Source: Amyloporia xantha (taxonomy: Eukaryota; Basidiomycota; Agaricomycetes; Polyporales; Adustoporiaceae). From it: DNA of 64,000 nucleotides. The stretch lies in assembly GCA_036971615.1 (NCBI GenBank), contig JAYKKR010000012.1:310001-374000 (forward strand), written 5' to 3'. Below the pieces are notes generated by a model. The model had not been told where the DNA came from and made no database searches. It saw only the letters and a program-made list of their open reading frames with translations. Below are positions 58,814-64,000 of this stretch, in pieces. Each line of letters starts with the position of its first letter. The stretch's first letter is position 1. The translations under genes were made by a program, and so were the position numbers.

Positions 58814-61800
58814 TCAGAAGAGGGTGACAAAGTTGCTTGGGAAAACGTGTCGTCCAGGTTGCCTCCGGGCTTCGTCCAGTAACTCTCCGGACCACCACCC
58901 GTCTTCGGGTGTCGCAGTGACAGCGATGATATCCCCAGACTGGAAGTCGAACTCCTCGTCGATGGTTGCTTGGTAGTCGTATAGCGCCTTGACTATAAGA
59001 AAAGATAGGAGAGGTCAGTGATTTAAGTGGCTTGATTTTATCCATACTCACCATAGAACAGTACACCACGCCCGTCTTCTGTGTACTGACCCGTCGGAGG
59101 CGGCTGATGACTCACGGGTAGTTGAGGTGACGGTGCTCTCGCAGGACTCGGTGCGCGATAGTGTTGAGGTTGCCCCGAGAAGCCATGGGGATAATACCCA
59201 TTCATCGACGCGCCATTCTGCAGATTTTGCACGACACTGCCGGAGCCATGGCTGGCATAATCTTGGGGCCGAGGCTGATACACCTGCGTATTCTGCGACT
59301 GGGGTGGCTGGTACTGACCTGGCGAAGGTGTACCGTACATGGGCTGTTGAGCTAGTTGCTGCTGCGAACTAGGCGGTACCCCGTACGGCTGGCCGTAGTT
59401 TGGGGCTGCGACAGTAGAGGGTGGGGCGCCGTAGGGAGCCTGCGCTTGAGTATGAGGGGATATTGTCTGTATCGGATAGCCATTAGCACCGCTGTTGTAT
59501 GTCGGCCGCCGCGCAAGCTGCTGCGATGGCGGTGGTTGTTGTGGGGGAGGCTGCTGTGGGGGAGGCTGTTGTGGGGGCGGTTGTTGCGGAGGTGGCTGAA
59601 CAGGCGGTGGCTGCTGGGGGTACTGGGGTTGCTGCGACCTGTATCTATCAGCCATAGCGTCCATTGCTACTCGTCCGGTAGGGTCCAAGGCGATACCGAC
59701 ACTGTTCGGGCTGGTGGGCCGCTGGTTGTGAGCAGAATGTTGTGGTACCGTCATTGAATTCAACTGCACAGATCCTTGGGAAGGGGTCTGCCCGTGTCTT
59801 TGGCCATTGACAGACGGTGGAGGAACCCTGGAATAGCTATTTCTGTGAGAGGAAGGGGGCCCTGCAGGAGGTTGTGCTGCAGGGCTCGTACTGCGCGATA
59901 CGGGTGCATACGGTTGCGGGCTAGTGCTCCTGCCTCGCGCGCCAATACCTGCATGGCCGCTGATACTCAACGGGCGGTCGCGCTGAATTTGACTTTGACT
60001 CTGGCTGGGCGCCTGACCAGGCATCCCCACAACACTACCAGCCCGACTCGTCGGTCTACTAATGGACTTGCGCTCTCCCGGGAAGGACTGTTCATAATCT
60101 GACAAGATGTCCTGCACTGGGAGGTTCGCTGATGGACCGGCCGTACTGCTCGAAGGCGGTAGCATGTGTTTCGCGATAGGCGGATTGGGAGACGTCGGGC
60201 GAGAATAAGCCATCGGAGGGCCGCCAACAACCATGTCAGCCGGCGGACCATAGTTACGGGAGTTCCTGCGGCCATCTCCAGACCCGCCTGGCGGGGGCGA
60301 CAACTTAGCTGCAGCTTCTCGCTTGACGGGCGAAACGCTCGATGACGGGGAATGAGACGGCTGCGGCTGCGGTTGCTGAGTCGACGGCCACTGCCCGCTC
60401 CGCCGCACGCTCGTCCCGCGCGTCGGGGCCGCCCTCTGCAGCTCCGCCATGTGCCGCGCGAGTGGATCATCCTCCTGCCCCACCTTGACAGGGCTCACGG
60501 AGCCATTCCTACGCGGGTTCGGGCCTGTGCCCACATGTGCCTGCGGGTCGCGCGACAGGTCTACCTCGTAAGCGTTGCCCCCGATCTTTATCATTGTCTT
60601 CGCTGTGGGGTCAATCGGATCAGCCTGGGGGTCCGCCTCGCGCTTACCCATCGCAGAGGGCTGCGGCGGAAAAGCACCGTGGGCCGATGACCCGCTGTTG
60701 GGCTGCGAGGCTTCTGGAGCACCTCGGTTGGTGTTAGAGCGGCTCCGACTCTGAGCTCGGTTCAGCTGTGGCTCTGGCGCAGCATCTGTACGCCGCCCGC
60801 CACCCATTCCCACACCCGCGATGTTCATCACCGGCTCTTGATCGTCCTCTGGAGGGACCGGTGATGGGGGTACTTGACGCGCCCGATGCGATGAGCGGGC
60901 AAAGCCCGCAGGATGAGTGCTTGGTCGCTGTGATGACGAGGGCACAGCTTCTGGGTTGGCGTAGTTAATAAAGGCGGGTGGGTCAGGGATCGCGTTACCG
61001 GTCCCGTAGTCACGAACAAAGTTTTCCATGTCTCTCTCAGGCTCCAGCTGTTCAAGCGCGAGCCTTAGTTTCTCGCATGACTGTGGGATGTGTAAGTCTG
61101 TATTATTGAAGTATTCACCATTAGCGTGCGCACCTCGTCATCAGCAACGCAGACAGTGGACACTGCGTTGGCATACGCCCACATGTTGTCCTTCATGAAC
61201 TCGACCCGCTCCTCTTCCATGTCCTGGCAGCTGTCGCAGAACGTCTTCCAGTCCACCTCCCACTTCTGCACCGTGTCTTGAAGCGCCCGCGCGAAGTTGG
61301 CGAAGTCCCGCTCATTCGCCTGCACTGTTTGTTGCACTCGTTCCAGCTTCAGCTGGATCTTGTCTAAATCCTTCCCTTGCATCAGTGTGCTCTGCGCAGT
61401 GTACGAGTTGATCCGCACGCAGTCCGCCTCGTACTTCTCCCGTGCCTTGTTCACATACGACTCCTGCGTCTGCTTCGTTTTGAACTCCTTTTCGATCGAG
61501 GTCTGAAACGTCTTCCTGTGCTGCTGCTGCTTGTTCAAGAAGGCCGCTGTTTGGCCCTCGAGATCTCCCTTGATCTGCTGAGCGACCAACAGGTGGTATC
61601 CGGCCTGCTTCTCGGTCTCTTGACGCAAGGTATCCAGCGAAGCACGCAGATCTCTGTAACAACTTAGATAGATCTCCCCGTTCTCTTTAACATGACCACG
61701 TACCCTATCTCGTCCCTGCCCAGTACCGTTTTGGCGAGGTTCGCCAGTCGTTTAGCATACTGCTCCTCAATCAGGGCTCTGGAATACTGTCAAAGTTGAG

Positions 61801-62023
61801 CTTCAACAGAGGCAAAGCCAGCATACCTTTCTTTCCAGAAGTTCCGCAATTCCTCCATGGTCCTCATAGCCCCTCGCATGCGAGCGAACAACACTTCGAC
61901 ACCACCATCGCCAAGGCCCCAAAATGCATTACAGAAGTCAAGCGATCTGTTCGCGAACTCAGGGGAGCCAGCCCGGGCATATTTTGAAAGAGACGTCGTC
62001 GACGCCTGTCGTCGCGCAGACAT
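58814..62023 (-). CDS. F-BAR and SH3 domain protein (Cdc15/Imp2-like)
   Basis: Begins MSARRQASTTSLSKYARAG at 62023, chosen over an upstream ATG (62059) because it is followed by the conserved F-BAR start FANRSLDFCNAFWG. The F-BAR coiled coil spans several exons: RTMEELRNFWKERYAGFA, EEQYAKRLANLAKT, SIEKEFKTKQTQESYVNKAREKYEADC, and NERDFANFARALQDTVQKWE with DWKTFCDSCQDMEEERVEFM. A long Pro/Ser/Gln-rich, probably disordered region follows in one 663-codon exon (59038-61029), with a PPPQQ repeat tract. The C-terminal SH3 domain is split by an intron: YGEYG, then VKALYDYQATIDEEFDFQSGDIIAVT and DGWWSGEL to FPSNFVTLF. Proteins of this kind scaffold the actomyosin ring at the membrane during cytokinesis and septation. 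About 1,000 residues, intact. Confidence 0.93.
59521..59611 (-). repeat. Pro/Gln coding microsatellite in the F-BAR gene
   Basis: About five repeats of PPPQQ in the disordered linker; a variable-length tract is expected between strains. Confidence 0.8.
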
Positions 62024-62278
62024 GGTAGAACGAGTCGGACACGATGTCACTGTAGTCACTGCAGTGAGCCAACAGTGAACGCACTGTATTGCGCGCGCCT
62101 ATCAGGAACACAGCTTATAATAACTACTTATGTAAGTCCATTGCAACTCGGGATTGGCTACCTAAAACTTGTATTTAAGTACCGTGTTTCACCTTTCGCA
62201 TCACCCACAGGACAAGATCCGGAAGCGAAAGTATACCAAGTCCGGACTGATATGTTACATGATTACTCGGGAAGACAT

Positions 62279-62493
62279 TAGTCTCGTAACCAGACGTTCT
62301 AGGAGGGATCGATCCCAGGAGGGAGGAGGAGGGCGGAGGGGGGTTGCCACATAGCACGTGCAGTATTACCATAATAGGTTTCGGAGAGCGAAAAAACCAT
62401 ACACCAATCCCTCCTGCAGGTGTTTTTCGCTCTCCGACACCTAATCCGGTATACCTGCACGTGATCCACCTAGAAGGTCTGGTTACGAGACTA
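62279..62493. mobile_element. 215 bp MITE with 9 bp target duplication
   Basis: TIRs begin TAGTCTCGTAACCAGA at both ends. The inner halves also pair (CACGTGCAG and GGAGAGCGAAAAA with their complements). GGAAGACAT is duplicated at 62270-62278 and 62494-62502. A 9 bp duplication suits Mutator-like transposases; 8 bp (hAT) is possible if the first G is chance. It lies about 250 bp upstream of the F-BAR start codon. Confidence 0.88.
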
Positions 62494-62502
62494 GGAAGAC
62501 AT

Positions 62503-64000
62503 GGTATCGAATGAACGCAGCGCTCGCCAACGTCAGGTTTCAGACCGATCTTAATTGTGTCATGATTGGTCAAATGCACATACGATGGTGATGCGGCTTG
62601 TAGTCGACTAGGACTACTGGTACATAGGCCAACATTGCATGAGAAGACGCAATGCTCTAGGAGATATAATAATATTAGCTAACGAGGTCCAGGTTAGAGT
62701 ACGGTTACAGTCAGCATGGTCGCCTAAAGTGGAGGGAACACTGCAGCACAGGCACAACATCTGATATCAATCGCTTGGCGCCTGCAGAAAGCTGAGAACG
62801 TGCACAAGGGAGTACTAGACTAGTAGAGTGAGCAAGTTCAACTTACGAGGCAGCCTTCTAGACGTAAAGGAGGACCAGGATGTGGCGACGGCCAAGTTGC
62901 GGATATTCTAGATAGGTTCGAGTGATTGCAAGGTACCGGTCGTACACCTCAAGAAACAATTCCAGGCAGTGTCTACCTTTGAGAAATATGCGTTAGCGGG
63001 TGTATTCATGAAATGAAACATAATAGGGCAGGGTCGGACATTGTTCTGCGGAAGAGGATATGACGGCAAGTGTGCACGCTGACATAGATTTTCGATGTCG
63101 CTTCATGCGAAACCCACGAGACAAGTAGCTAGCACTTGTCAGTCACTGAAGCAGGCGGTTATGCAATTCAAGCATAAGTATCGCACCGTGAACGTGGGGG
63201 TTTGCGCGGCCCATGAGCCAAATCGTGACAGGCAGTCGGACAGTCATCGGAGGAAGTGACCACTGTGAGCTTCGATCATTACTCACCTTTCATCCACAGA
63301 TCGTGGACTTTCCATGGAAAGTCCACACCCTACTCGGTATATGACTGTGCACCAATGTAAACACTGACGGTGAAACGAAACCTGCCTCGGAACAGACCGC
63401 CGTTGTACCAGTTATGCTATACCCAGACGTAAGCTTCGATCGCGGACTTATCTGAACGAAGCTCGTATCCTAGACCGATGAGTATAATCACCATCGTTGC
63501 ACTCGATGTAATCATGTCTGTTGATGATACCTGTAAGTGTATCAACTTCAAGAAATAATTGACTGATCACAGTATCCCATCCATTACATAGAGAGGATCG
63601 CATACTCCACTTACGTCCAGGATGTGTGGCATGTTATCGCAAGAACACACATCCATCCCACCCTTAAGATCAATGATCAATGGGCTAAAACGAGGATGTA
63701 TAATTCCTGCAACCCTGGATCCGCACGAACTTGCTCCAGGCATGGGAAGGATGCACTTCTTCGAGAATGAGAGTTGCTTGATTCGATTTCGAGGGAAGTG
63801 ACGTCAGGAGCAGGTGCTGAGGATAATTATGTATATCAGTTGCGAAAGTATATGCTTTCCGGTTAGTTGTCGTCCATCGTAGTGCACTGTTCAACTTGGG
63901 AATTGTATGTCTTCAACGACAAGGTCATTTGGCCACACCCGTGTGCACGTTTCCTGATCTCCCGGCAGCAAGAGTGCTATATTCGCAACTCACCCGATGT
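62503..64000. other. Gene-free right edge
   Basis: No open frame of coding quality, no domain and no transposon end recognised. It contains a perfect 24 bp palindrome centred near 63314. Confidence 0.5.
63303..63326. repeat. Perfect 24 bp palindrome
   Basis: Twelve bases, GTGGACTTTCCA, are followed directly by their exact reverse complement with no spacer. Could form a cruciform or bind a dimeric factor; role unknown. Confidence 0.8.

Overview
The window comes from a filamentous basidiomycete, most likely a wood-decay Agaricomycete. Genes are broken by many 45-65 bp GT-AG introns. The mobile DNA belongs to clades typical of Agaricomycetes: a Plavaka element, a Tnp2 CACTA element and a KDZ element. 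No rRNA, CRISPR or clear functional tRNA was seen. No species is assigned.

Layout. 0.4-6.1 kb: two tandem minus-strand FAD monooxygenases of the phenol-hydroxylase type. One reads through; the other carries an apparent frameshift. 6.46-13.46 kb: a complete 7.0 kb Plavaka transposon with matched terminal inverted repeats (TIRs), a CCC target site duplication (TSD), an open transposase and a divergent DUF6532-like gene. 13.5-18.3 kb: decayed relics of at least two more monooxygenases plus a CACTG-ended MITE. 18.26-18.93 kb: a fold-back MITE with 201 bp arms. 18.97-41.57 kb: a three-deep nest. A CACTA/Tnp2 element (TSD GCT) is split inside its transposase codons by a 17.1 kb KDZ transposon (TSD TCAACTA). 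The KDZ transposase is itself split by a 2.3 kb near-perfect palindromic element (TSD CGTTGTTC). The KDZ element carries about 9 kb of non-transposase genes. 41.8-43.0 kb: an intact glycosyltransferase family 8 gene. 43.85-50.3 kb: two related non-autonomous elements with Plavaka-like CATCAGCAAA ends, in opposite orientation. One holds a nested hAT element and the other interrupts an F-box pseudogene. 51.6-62.0 kb: conserved housekeeping genes, namely a CSC1/OSCA-like channel, an IMPACT-family protein, a second GT8 copy with a frameshift, and an F-BAR/SH3 protein of the Cdc15/Imp2 kind. 62.0-64.0 kb: a MITE and no recognisable gene.

How it fits together. The left and right parts are ordinary chromosomal genes. 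The centre is a transposon graveyard whose insertion order can be read from interrupted reading frames and duplicated target sites. The intact Plavaka element shares the first ten bases of its TIR with three non-autonomous elements in the window, so it is a candidate for mobilising them. The strongest candidate for an undescribed system is the cargo block of the KDZ element: four co-oriented gene models (one zinc-ribbon-like, one weakly HMG-like), with no TET/JBP dioxygenase signature recognised.
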